Positions 39,193-47,615 of a stretch of 64,000 nucleotides of DNA are shown here, one piece after another. Where the stretch lies: contig NZ_BCPR01000005.1 of NCBI RefSeq assembly GCF_016586165.1, forward strand, positions 1-64,000, read 5' to 3'. The notes below the pieces were generated by a model. That model saw nothing but the letters and a program-made list of their open reading frames with translations. It made no database searches and was not told the origin of the DNA. Each line of letters starts with the position of its first letter. Within the stretch, counting starts at the first letter, position 1. The stretch comes from Dyella sp. EPa41. Its GTDB lineage: Bacteria; Pseudomonadota; Gammaproteobacteria; Xanthomonadales; Rhodanobacteraceae. Both the position numbers and the translations under genes were made by a program.

Positions 39193-39738
39193 ATGACCGC
39201 GGAGCCCGAGATCACCGAGGTGCTTTCACGCGCCGCCAACGGTGACGTCGCCGCCTTCGACGTGCTGATACCCAAGGTCTACGCCACGCTGCGCCGCCTC
39301 GCGCGCCACCAGCGCGCCCACGAGGCCGCGCACACGCTGGAGACCACGGCGCTGGTGCACGAGGCCTACCTCAAGCTGGTGAGCAACGACGGGCTCGCCT
39401 TTACCGACCGCGCGCACCTGTATGCGTACATGAGCCAGGTGATGCGCCACCTGCTGATCGACCATGCGCGGCGAAAAAAGGCGCAGAAGCGCCAGGCGCC
39501 AGACATCACGGCGCCCGAGGATGTCTCGGACATCCTCGACGTGCTCGCCATCGACGAAGCGCTGAAGCGACTGGCCGACACCGACGCACGCCTCGCGCGC
39601 GTGGCCGAGCTGCGCTTGTTCGCCGACCTGTCCAGCCCGGAAATCGGCGAGGCGCTGGGCATCAATGCGCGCACCGTCGAGCGGGACTGGCTGAAGGCCC
39701 GCACCTTTCTCTCCGCCTGCCTGATGCCGGGCGCCTGA
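39193..39738 (+). CDS. ECF-subfamily RNA polymerase sigma factor (TIGR02999-like)
   Basis: The 181-residue sigma factor has region 2 (YATLRRLARHQR..., ALVHEAYLKLV, LYAYMSQVMRHLLIDHARRKKAQKR) and region 4 (VAELRLFADLSSPEIGEALGINARTVERDWLKARTFL). This ECF class is typically paired with a Ser/Thr kinase in place of a classical anti-sigma factor, and such a kinase follows 65 bp downstream. The start at 39193 is an estimate; the frame opens at 39076. Confidence 0.88.
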   Translation: MTAEPEITEVLSRAANGDVAAFDVLIPKVYATLRRLARHQRAHEAAHTLETTALVHEAYLKLVSNDGLAFTDRAHLYAYMSQVMRHLLIDHARRKKAQKRQAPDITAPEDVSDILDVLAIDEALKRLADTDARLARVAELRLFADLSSPEIGEALGINARTVERDWLKARTFLSACLMPGA

Positions 39739-39803
39739 GCCGTGTCGGTCGCGGCCACGTCCCTGCGCTTTACAGGTAGGCCAGCCACGAACACGCGCCC
39801 GTC

Positions 39804-42734
39804 ATGATTTTTGCCTTCTCCCAGCGATGGCACGAGATCGAACCGCTGATCGACCAGCTGTTCGACGTGCCCGCGCACGAGCGGGCCGACTGGCTGCGCG
39901 CGCACTGCACCGATCCCACGCTGCGCGTGCTGGTGGAACAGGCGCTGGACCATGCGCCCGGCGTGGCGGCGCTGGAACGCGGCATCGGCCAATGGCTGCC
40001 CACGCTGGACGACAGCCTTCCGGCCATCCCGGGTTATCGCGTGCTGCGCTTTGTCGGCGCGGGCGGCATGGCCAGCGTGTTCGAGGCCGAGCGCGAACTG
40101 CCGGGCGGCCCACAGAAGGTCGCACTCAAGCTGTTGCGCATCGACGTGCACGACGCCGACGAGCGCCGACGCTTCCTGCGCGAGCAACACATCCTGGCGC
40201 GGCTGCAGCACCCGCATGTCGCGCAACTGCTCGACGCGGGCTTCTCGCCGACCGGCACGCCTTTTCTTGCGCTGGAATTCGTCGCCGGCGATGACCTCGT
40301 ATCGCATGCCACGTCGCGTGGCCTTGCGACGCGCGAACGCCTCGCGCTGTTCATCGACGTCTGCTCGGCGGTGGAACACGCGCACCGCAGCCTCATCGTC
40401 CATCGCGACATCAAGCCCAGCAACGTGCTGGTCGGCGCCGACGGCGGCGTGAAGCTGGTGGATTTCGGCATCGCCAAACTGCTCACCGGCGACGGCGACC
40501 GCACGCGCACCGAGGCGCGCCGGCTCACCCGCTCCTATGCGGCGCCCGAACAGCTGACCGGCGACGTGGCGACCACCGCCATCGACGTCTACGCGCTCGG
40601 CGTGCTGCTGGCCGAACTGCTGGGCGGGCAACACCCCCACCGCGCCGACGCCCGCGCGAAGGATTTCGTCTTTGACGACGACGCGCTGCGTCACGCGCTC
40701 GGCATCGATCTCCATGCCATCGTACACCAGGCAACGCAGCCCGACCCTTCGCGCCGCTACGCGAGCGTCGAAGCGCTCAGCGCGGATATCCAGCGCTATC
40801 TCGACGGCATGCCGTTGCAGGCCCGCGCGGATACGCTCGCCTATCGCGCGCTCACCTTCACCCGTCGCCATGCGATCGGCGTTTCCGCCGGCGCCGTGAT
40901 CGCCGTGCTGCTCGCCACCACCACCATCGTCGGCCTGCACGAGGCGCGTCGCGCCGGGCATGCGGCACGGGAGGTGCGCGCGCACGCCGTGGCCGCCGAG
41001 AGCGAAGCGCAGCGCGCCGACGCATTGAAGACCTTCATGGAAGGCCTGTTCGACAGCTCCGCGCACGGCACCGAAGCCAACGAAACCGCCGAGGAACTGC
41101 TGGCCCGCGGCCGCGAACGCGCCGAACGCGATTTCGCCACGCAGCCCGCGCTGCGCGCCGAGATCCTCGCGCTGGTGGGCGACCTGGATCGCCGCAGCGG
41201 CCACCCGGAGCGCGCCTGGCAACCGCTGGAAGAAGCCGCCACGCTGGCTAGGTCGCAGTTCGGCGCCACCGACCGCCGTACGCTGCACATCGAATACCTG
41301 CTCGCCAAGGAAGCCGACGAACTCGGCCGCGTGCGCGAAGCCACCGCGCGACTGCAAGGCGCCATCGACGCCTTCGAACAAGGGCCCAACCGCGACTCCC
41401 CCGAAGAGGTGCAGGCACTCGCCTGGCTGGCCGGCCTGGACGAACGCGCCGGCGAATCGCGTAAAGCCATCGACCTCGGCGAGAAAGACCTGGCCCTCGC
41501 GCGTCGCATCCTGCCGCAGGACAGCGAAGCGCTCACCGAGGCCGTGTTGAACCTGGGCTGGATCTACCAGGACGCCGGCCGCTCCGACCGCGCCGAACCG
41601 CTGCTGCGCGAAGCGCTGCGCCGCAAGCGCACGCATCTGGGCGCGCGCCACGCCGAGGTGGCGGACAGCATCACCATCCTCGTCTCGGCGCTCACCAAGC
41701 TCGGCCAATACGGCGAGAGCGAACAGCTCATGCGCGATGCGCTGGACATCGACGCCCACGCCTACACCCACCCCAATGCCCACACCGCCTGGCACCTCAA
41801 CGACCTGGGCGGCGTGTACACGCTGGAGGGCAAGTTCCTCCAGGCCGAAGCGTTCTACACGAAATCGATGGCGGTGGATGAAGCGCTCAAGCCCGCGTCG
41901 CGACTCAACGAGGCGATCAGCATCGGCAACATCGCCAAGCTCCGCTTCCGCCAGGGCGCCTATGCCGACGCCGAGGCCGGCATGCGCGATGCGATCGACC
42001 GCAAGCAGCGCCTGCTCGGCGCCGACTACGCCGACAACGGCCGCAGCTACGACCGCGCCGTGCTGGCCGAAGTGCTGGTCGCCCGCGGCAACCTCGGCGA
42101 GGCGCGATCGCTGGTGGAAAGCGCACTGGCCGAAGCACGGCGCCGGCATCGCGACGCGCATCCCGACACCGCCTTCGCACTCACCGTCAACGCCGAACTC
42201 GCCGCCGCCAGCGGCGACGCGCAGCACGCCGCCGTGTTCGCCGCGCAAGCCGTCGCCATGTATGCCGCCCTCGCGGATGAGAGCTCGGAAAAATCCATTC
42301 GCGCGCGCCTGCTCTATGGCGACCTCTTGCAAGGACTAGGACGCAACGACGAAGCCGCGCGGCATCTCGACACCGCCCTGGCCGCCGCCAGCACCACCGT
42401 GCCAACCTCCACCGCGTTGCTTGCACGCCTTCAGGCCGATGTCGCGCGCGTGGATGCCACGCTCGGTGACCATGCCACCAGCGAGCGACTGCGCGCCGAA
42501 GCAAGCACCTTGCTGGCCGACATCCCTGACGGGCCTAACATCGATCGCGACATGGCCAAGCACCTGCTCGCCGCGGCTTCGGCCCAGGGCCACGACGCGC
42601 CACCCACCGGGCCCACGCCTGGGCGGCGTTGCCAGGCCCATCATCAAGGAAACGGGGAAGACGGTGGTTTCCGTCGCTGCACGATGTGCCGCGGAATACC
42701 GTCACGCGGTCAACGCGCCACCGAGCAACGATGA
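39804..42734 (+). CDS. Ser/Thr protein kinase with membrane helix and TPR repeats
   Basis: The 976-residue protein has a short N-terminal helical segment, a Hanks-type kinase domain (about 75-340; HRDIKPSN at 200-207, DFG at 220), one membrane helix (about 357-378) and a periplasmic array of TPR repeats to about 920. This is the standard partner of the preceding ECF sigma class, which the kinase is thought to phosphorylate. The last ~40 residues (basic, Cys/Gly/Arg-rich) do not look like TPR and may reflect read-out of the frame after the true end. Confidence 0.88.
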   Translation: MIFAFSQRWHEIEPLIDQLFDVPAHERADWLRAHCTDPTLRVLVEQALDHAPGVAALERGIGQWLPTLDDSLPAIPGYRVLRFVGAGGMASVFEAERELPGGPQKVALKLLRIDVHDADERRRFLREQHILARLQHPHVAQLLDAGFSPTGTPFLALEFVAGDDLVSHATSRGLATRERLALFIDVCSAVEHAHRSLIVHRDIKPSNVLVGADGGVKLVDFGIAKLLTGDGDRTRTEARRLTRSYAAPEQLTGDVATTAIDVYALGVLLAELLGGQHPHRADARAKDFVFDDDALRHALGIDLHAIVHQATQPDPSRRYASVEALSADIQRYLDGMPLQARADTLAYRALTFTRRHAIGVSAGAVIAVLLATTTIVGLHEARRAGHAAREVRAHAVAAESEAQRADALKTFMEGLFDSSAHGTEANETAEELLARGRERAERDFATQPALRAEILALVGDLDRRSGHPERAWQPLEEAATLARSQFGATDRRTLHIEYLLAKEADELGRVREATARLQGAIDAFEQGPNRDSPEEVQALAWLAGLDERAGESRKAIDLGEKDLALARRILPQDSEALTEAVLNLGWIYQDAGRSDRAEPLLREALRRKRTHLGARHAEVADSITILVSALTKLGQYGESEQLMRDALDIDAHAYTHPNAHTAWHLNDLGGVYTLEGKFLQAEAFYTKSMAVDEALKPASRLNEAISIGNIAKLRFRQGAYADAEAGMRDAIDRKQRLLGADYADNGRSYDRAVLAEVLVARGNLGEARSLVESALAEARRRHRDAHPDTAFALTVNAELAAASGDAQHAAVFAAQAVAMYAALADESSEKSIRARLLYGDLLQGLGRNDEAARHLDTALAAASTTVPTSTALLARLQADVARVDATLGDHATSERLRAEASTLLADIPDGPNIDRDMAKHLLAAASAQGHDAPPTGPTPGRRCQAHHQGNGEDGGFRRCTMCRGIPSRGQRATEQR

Positions 42735-42954
42735 CGTCGCAGTACAGGCGCCCCGCTCTTCACGCGCCCATGAACCCGGTGAGGCGATGTTGCATGGGTT
42801 GCATGCGCTACGGCTCATCTCAACCGTCTGAACAAGAATCGTTCTTCAAACAACGCTCGGATATCCTTGGCCTGCGTTGACACCGTGCTTCGGCAGCAAG
42901 GCAACAGCCCGACGCCGCGTGCTCTGATCCATCGTCACGAAAAGGAAGGGCCCC

Positions 42955-43650
42955 ATGCAGCATCGCCATCGCGAACGCCATGTCACCGAGCGCATGGGGT
43001 GGCTACGCGCCGCCGTGCTCGGCGCCAATGACGGCATCGTGTCCACCGCCAGCCTGGTCATGGGCGTGGCCGCGGCGCATGCCACGCCATCGGCCATCCT
43101 GGTCGCCGGCACCGCGGGCCTGGTGGCCGGCGCCATGTCGATGGCCGCGGGCGAGTACGTGTCAGTGCACTCGCAGGCGGACAGCGAGAACGCCGACCTG
43201 CACCGCGAAGAGAAAGAGCTGAAGACCGATGTGGAAGGCGAGCACAAGGAGCTGGCCGCGATCTACGTCGGGCGCGGCCTCGACCCGCAGCTGGCGCGCC
43301 AGGTCGCCGAGCAGTTGATGGCGCATGACGCGCTCGATGCCCACATGCGCGACGAGCTGGGCATTACGGAAACGCTCAAGGCGCGTCCGCTTCAGGCGGC
43401 CGCAGCCTCGGCGATGAGCTTCGCCGTGGGCGCCGCACTGCCCCTGCTAGTGGTGGTGCTTGCCCCCGCCAAGGGGCTGCTGCTGTCGGTGTTCGCGACG
43501 TCGCTGGTTTTCCTGGCGGTACTTGGCGGCGTTGCCGCGCGCACGGGTGGCGCCAACGTTCGCGTCGGCTCCCTGCGCATCACCTTCTGGGGCGCGCTGG
43601 CCATGGCCATCACCACCGCCGTGGGCATGCTGTTCGGCGGTGCCGCGTGA
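42955..43650 (+). CDS. VIT1/CCC1 family transporter
   Basis: The 231-residue membrane protein has the family opening RMGWLRAAVLGANDGIVSTASLVMGVAAA and the motif GAMSMAAGEYVSVHSQAD. A cytoplasmic helical metal-binding stretch rich in Glu/Asp/His follows (about 75-140), then three further helices. Homologues move Fe2+ or Mn2+ out of the cytoplasm. A good AAGGAAGG precedes the start. No regulator is adjacent. Confidence 0.9.
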   Translation: MQHRHRERHVTERMGWLRAAVLGANDGIVSTASLVMGVAAAHATPSAILVAGTAGLVAGAMSMAAGEYVSVHSQADSENADLHREEKELKTDVEGEHKELAAIYVGRGLDPQLARQVAEQLMAHDALDAHMRDELGITETLKARPLQAAAASAMSFAVGAALPLLVVVLAPAKGLLLSVFATSLVFLAVLGGVAARTGGANVRVGSLRITFWGALAMAITTAVGMLFGGAA

Positions 43651-44613
43651 GCCGGCTTCCACCAGGTTCCGGTGCGCCGATGGCGACGATTCCATAAGGC
43701 AACGCATGTTCTGCCCTAGGGTCGACGCCAGGGCGGAAGCCCACGTCGAGGTCGACGCGGCCCATCCATCAGGAACACGGCAAGGCCGCGACATCTATCG
43801 CGGCCGGCTCATACGGTACTGGGAGGGAGGGAGGAGGACGCCATCCGATGTTACGAGCTGGATGACGTCCTCCCCTTCAACGCCATGGCCCATGGATCCT
43901 GCGCATCGAGGGGAACGGACAGGGTGAGAACGCGATGGGCGCGAAGGCAACGACAAGCCTAATGACCCGCCAAACGGACAATCAATAAGACAATTCTGAA
44001 AAATCGTCCCTTTGGAAAATTGGATCAGCCTCAAGAGCCCTGCCACTTCTCCAGGCAACCCCGCACACAGCGACGTTCGCTTCGCTCATGTCGGCATCAG
44101 CGTGCGCTTACATCATCGAACAACGACACAGCCGGCCGTCAGGCGCGGACCACACACGTCCCGCCACGCCCAACGCGTCGCGCGTTGCGGCATCGCCATG
44201 GATGGCGCTGTGCAGTGATGGCCACCTACGCGCTGTCCATCCGCGGAAGAACCCGCCCGGGCCCACGGAACATGGCGTTCATCGCGCCAGCGGCGACAAG
44301 TGCGAATTAGGGTGATGACCGGGCGGTGTTCCGATACAGCCTGAACGACGCGCTGGTATTGGTCGCCTTGCTGCTTTTGCCCCATTGGGCGATCTCGAAA
44401 GAGCCGAAATCGGGGGCGATCTCCATCGGTCAAGGCCATACTCCCGCTGCTTGCGCAGCTACCGGTGTGTTGCATGACCGATGGAGGCCGCCGTCGAAGC
44501 GGACCATGGGGTTGAGTGAGGCGAGGTGATCTCGCCGGGAGGCGCCGCGTAAAACCTGTAGTCAAAAACTCGCCATCCGAAGGACGAAACAAGCGCTCCA
44601 ATAACCAATGAAG
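43651..44613. other. 963-bp stretch without a convincing gene
   Basis: Only short frames without ribosome sites are seen. A 39-codon minus-strand frame (44426-44307, beginning MEIAPDFGSFEIAQWGK) reads like protein but lacks a start signal, so decayed coding sequence is possible. The stretch around 43975-44010 is locally AT-rich. Confidence 0.4.
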
Positions 44614-45114
44614 TCAGTCGACCGCAGCGGTCGCAAGCTTGTCGAGCACGCTGTCGATCGCCCCCGCGACCTGGTTGAGTGCAGCAACACCGAAAGGCGC
44701 CATTATCGGCAAGAACTTGTCATAAGAGACATGCACCGCCCCCTCCGCGTCCTCGAACACCAGCAATTTGGTTGGAAGATAAAGACCTACCTGCGGGCCA
44801 CCGGCCCCTAGCAGCTTCTGGGCGGTCAGCGGATTGCCAACGATGAAGCATGCCGCTTTCATGGGTGTTCCCGACAGGGAGAGCACCCTCCCCCAGTTGA
44901 GATAGCCCACCTCGATGAGGTTGCTTCTTCCGGCAAAATCCGCGCACTCGCCGGCATACGCCTCCCAACTCTGGCTAGAGGCAAGCCGGTCCATCAGCTT
45001 TTCCGTACTGGCTTTCCCAAGCTCGGCGGTGAGGTCCTTGACCGTTTCACTGAAGTCTTTGCCGGAAAGTAGATCGACGTGCTCGGTAGTGATGGTGGTG
45101 ATGGTTGGCCGCAT
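44614..45114 (-). CDS. DUF302-family protein
   Basis: The 166-residue protein looks like the DUF302 group (KVLEFGNPLTAQKLL-type segment FIVGNPLTAQKLLGAGGPQVGLYLPTKLLVFEDAEGAVHVSYD is diagnostic). These proteins are small, often redox- or stress-linked and of unknown function. The ribosome site AAAGGAGTATCG before ATG 45114 is strong. It lies 43 bp downstream of the catalase-like gene in the same direction, so they may be transcribed together. Confidence 0.85.
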   Translation of the reverse strand: MRPTITTITTEHVDLLSGKDFSETVKDLTAELGKASTEKLMDRLASSQSWEAYAGECADFAGRSNLIEVGYLNWGRVLSLSGTPMKAACFIVGNPLTAQKLLGAGGPQVGLYLPTKLLVFEDAEGAVHVSYDKFLPIMAPFGVAALNQVAGAIDSVLDKLATAAVD

Positions 45115-45157
45115 ATCGATACTCCTTTGCCTACCAATCTTGCCGACGCAGCAGGCC

Positions 45158-46165
45158 CTATTGCCGTTGGCCGAATGAAATCGGATAGGCCGTGTTTCGC
45201 ATGATCAGCATGGGGTCCGCCGCCTCCACGCCCGGATGCGGTTGCCCCGGCAAGAACAACAACTGGCGCTGGGCCGTCTCCGGGTCGGCAGGGGGACGAG
45301 ATAGCGTGAACGTGCCGAGCTTCACGAGCTTTCGGCTGTCCGGCCAGGGAATGGACGGGTCCTCGACCTTGTCACCCTTGCCGGCGATCTGCACGTACCA
45401 ATCGAATACAACAGGCTCTTTGGCAACGCGCTGGGCGAGCTCGTCCTGCAGGTAGCTTCCACTCTGCGCCTTGCGCTCGGCGGGCGTGAGGTAGTGCTCC
45501 TTCGCGCGGGGCACCATCCTGTAGCGCACGTAGACCGACTCGCCGCGCGCGTTGGTGAACTTCAGCGCGTTGATACCAAAGTAGGTTGCCTGGGCGTATG
45601 AGGCGGGATACGTGCGGCTGTCGAGGAAGGCCTTCACCCCCGGACGCGAACCCACGAATGTTTCGACGGGCGTCGGATGTGGCACGCCAGGCCCGCTCGC
45701 ACCGACCGCGCGGAGAAACGCCGCGAATTCGTCAAATGTGGCCGTGATGAACCCGTTGTGCTGATTGCACTCGATGTCGAAATCATCGCCGTCGGGTGCC
45801 TTGATCTTTACCGCAAAGCCTGCCGGCGAGGCGCCGTCTGCATTGTCGGGTAGATCCGGCACACCGGCAAAGAGCGAGAAGCGTGCGATCACAGGCAGGG
45901 AATCGCCAGCAAAAATGGGTTCCTTGGTGACGGTTCGCGCTTCGGGTGCCGGGTTGAATGTTCCCTCCAGCATGACGCCTTTGGTGTGCACGGCACGGGC
46001 GTGATGATCGCCAAATGCCGTATGCAGGGCATTCACCATGCTTAAAGGCGTCTCCTTGGCGGGCGGGCCTGGGGGAGTCGTATCTTGCGCGCTGGCCATT
46101 CCCGCGAAAGCCGCAACGAGGGCCAGTGCTAACAGTGTCGAAGGCCATGAGGGACTACGTGACAT
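45158..46165 (-). CDS. Exported catalase-related haem peroxidase (SrpA-like)
   Basis: The 335-residue protein has a signal peptide (SPSWPSTLLALALVAAFAGMASA) and a minimal catalase fold: HTKGVMLEGTFNP near the distal His, ARFSLFAGVPDLPDNADGASPAGFAVKI, then FFGINALKF-like sequence. Such 'catalase family peroxidases' use H2O2 to oxidise organic donors more than they disproportionate it. The start at 46165 follows GGAGATC; the frame is open to 46237. An AraC regulator lies just upstream on the same strand and may control it. Confidence 0.88.
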   Translation of the reverse strand: MSRSPSWPSTLLALALVAAFAGMASAQDTTPPGPPAKETPLSMVNALHTAFGDHHARAVHTKGVMLEGTFNPAPEARTVTKEPIFAGDSLPVIARFSLFAGVPDLPDNADGASPAGFAVKIKAPDGDDFDIECNQHNGFITATFDEFAAFLRAVGASGPGVPHPTPVETFVGSRPGVKAFLDSRTYPASYAQATYFGINALKFTNARGESVYVRYRMVPRAKEHYLTPAERKAQSGSYLQDELAQRVAKEPVVFDWYVQIAGKGDKVEDPSIPWPDSRKLVKLGTFTLSRPPADPETAQRQLLFLPGQPHPGVEAADPMLIMRNTAYPISFGQRQ

Positions 46166-46273
46166 GACTGCTGATCTCCATGCTGGCGTGTACGCGGCAT
46201 GGTCAGCCCCTCCAGGGATGGGGTCTTGGATAATCAAAGCAGCCGTAGAAAAAAAGTGCGCCCGGGATGTTCG

Positions 46274-47188
46274 TTACCCCGGCTTCCGCGAAAAGCTGGC
46301 TCGATAGGCACCTGGCCGTACCCCCATGCGCGTGGTAAAGGCGCGCGTGAAGTGGCTTTGGTCCGCAAACCCACAGGCTAGCGCTATATCCGCCAGCGAT
46401 CGGGCAGGGTCACGCATCAATGCGATGGCGTGATCGACGCGTTGCGCCAAGAGCCACTGATGCGGCGACATGCCGGTGCTGCGCTTGAATGCGCGCACAA
46501 ACGTGCTTGGCGAAAGGTCACATGCCCGTGCCAGCTCCACCAGCGGCACACCATCGGCCAAGCGGCTACGCATCAACTCCTTGGCGCGGCGCTCTTGCCA
46601 TGGCGCCAGGCCACCGCACGGCCGGAGGGTCTTGACCACCTGGATTCCGCCATACGTGGCGACCAGATGGCTGCGCAATGCCAGCAACATATGGTCGACG
46701 AACGTCTGGTTGGTGTGCTGCTGCGCGTCCAATGCGGGCAATAACGCGTAACCAATGTGGCGTATGACCTCATCGCCCAGGAACGCGCCACGGGGCCAAT
46801 GCAGGTCGCGCACGGAGGGAGTGCCGTCATCCCCAAGCTCCGCAAGGGCTTCACGCGGAACATAGAAGAAAAGGTCGTGAAACGGCTGATCGGTGTAGCA
46901 AACCGGATTGCATTCCAGGTCATACAGGTGCGTGGTGCCCGGCGCTATGGGTTTCACCGGAATCGAATGCCCGTCTTCCCATAACTCGTGACGAGCGATG
47001 CCGCGCATCTGCAAGCCGATGAGATAAGCACTTTCCGCCGCGATCGGCTCGGTGAATCCGAAATCGGGCTCATCGCACAGCAGCTCGGTCACGATAAGGC
47101 TCCCGCGCTCTGTTTGGCTGCTTAGCGTGGGAGGTGTTTCAAGATTGAAACTGCGGCCAAGCCTTTCACCGTAAGCTCCTCGAGCCAT
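46274..47188 (-). CDS. AraC-family transcriptional regulator
   Basis: The 304-residue protein has an N-terminal cupin-like sensing domain and two C-terminal helix-turn-helix units (VPLVELARACDLSPSTFVRAFKRSTGMSPHQWLLAQRVDHA and LADIALACGFADQSHFTRAFTTRMGVRPGAYR). GGAGG precedes ATG 47188. It is the first of three minus-strand genes (AraC, catalase-like peroxidase, DUF302), which suggests local control of a peroxide or small-molecule response. Confidence 0.92.
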   Translation of the reverse strand: MARGAYGERLGRSFNLETPPTLSSQTERGSLIVTELLCDEPDFGFTEPIAAESAYLIGLQMRGIARHELWEDGHSIPVKPIAPGTTHLYDLECNPVCYTDQPFHDLFFYVPREALAELGDDGTPSVRDLHWPRGAFLGDEVIRHIGYALLPALDAQQHTNQTFVDHMLLALRSHLVATYGGIQVVKTLRPCGGLAPWQERRAKELMRSRLADGVPLVELARACDLSPSTFVRAFKRSTGMSPHQWLLAQRVDHAIALMRDPARSLADIALACGFADQSHFTRAFTTRMGVRPGAYRASFSRKPG

Positions 47189-47615
47189 GCAGTGCGCCTC
47201 CGGACTGATATCGTGTCACGCGAACCGAGCCAGAATCAGCGAACTTTAAACGAAGAAACGAGCCGGCGCCCCCAACCATAAGACTTACTTGCACCCGTGG
47301 GCGCCTACGTATTTGCCGTGGGGTCCAGGTCCGGTCGCCAGATTTGCAGAGGCCAGGACCGTCCCTATGCCAGGTCCGCCGAGAGTCGGGAACGATCCCT
47401 TTCAGAATACGATCGGTAGCGTCCAACAGGAGCCCCCGGCCCCTGTCAGTACCGGTAGCGTGTTCAGCGCCCGCCGGAATCGATGTTCAGCCCGACCGGA
47501 ATCCACGCGACGCGCACGCTCAATGCCTCGACCGCCCGCCGCTCACTTCGTGCCAACCCCGGAAACGCTCGCCGCATAAGGAAGCGAAAACGCACCACCC
47601 TTCATGCCAGGGCAA
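47189..47615. other. 427-bp intergenic stretch, nothing identified
   Basis: This lies between the AraC gene and the end of the EAL gene. Short frames on both strands are compositionally unconvincing, and I see no repeat or hairpin of note. The AraC promoter should lie at its left end. Confidence 0.4.

Noticed and set aside
39366-42332. 988-codon minus-strand frame opposite the kinase
   Set aside because: It is a mirror frame of a GC-rich TPR kinase, without recognisable domains.
44113-44601. Degenerate transposase on the minus strand
   Set aside because: The Arg-rich frame shows no DDE or other transposase motif and no inverted ends could be found.
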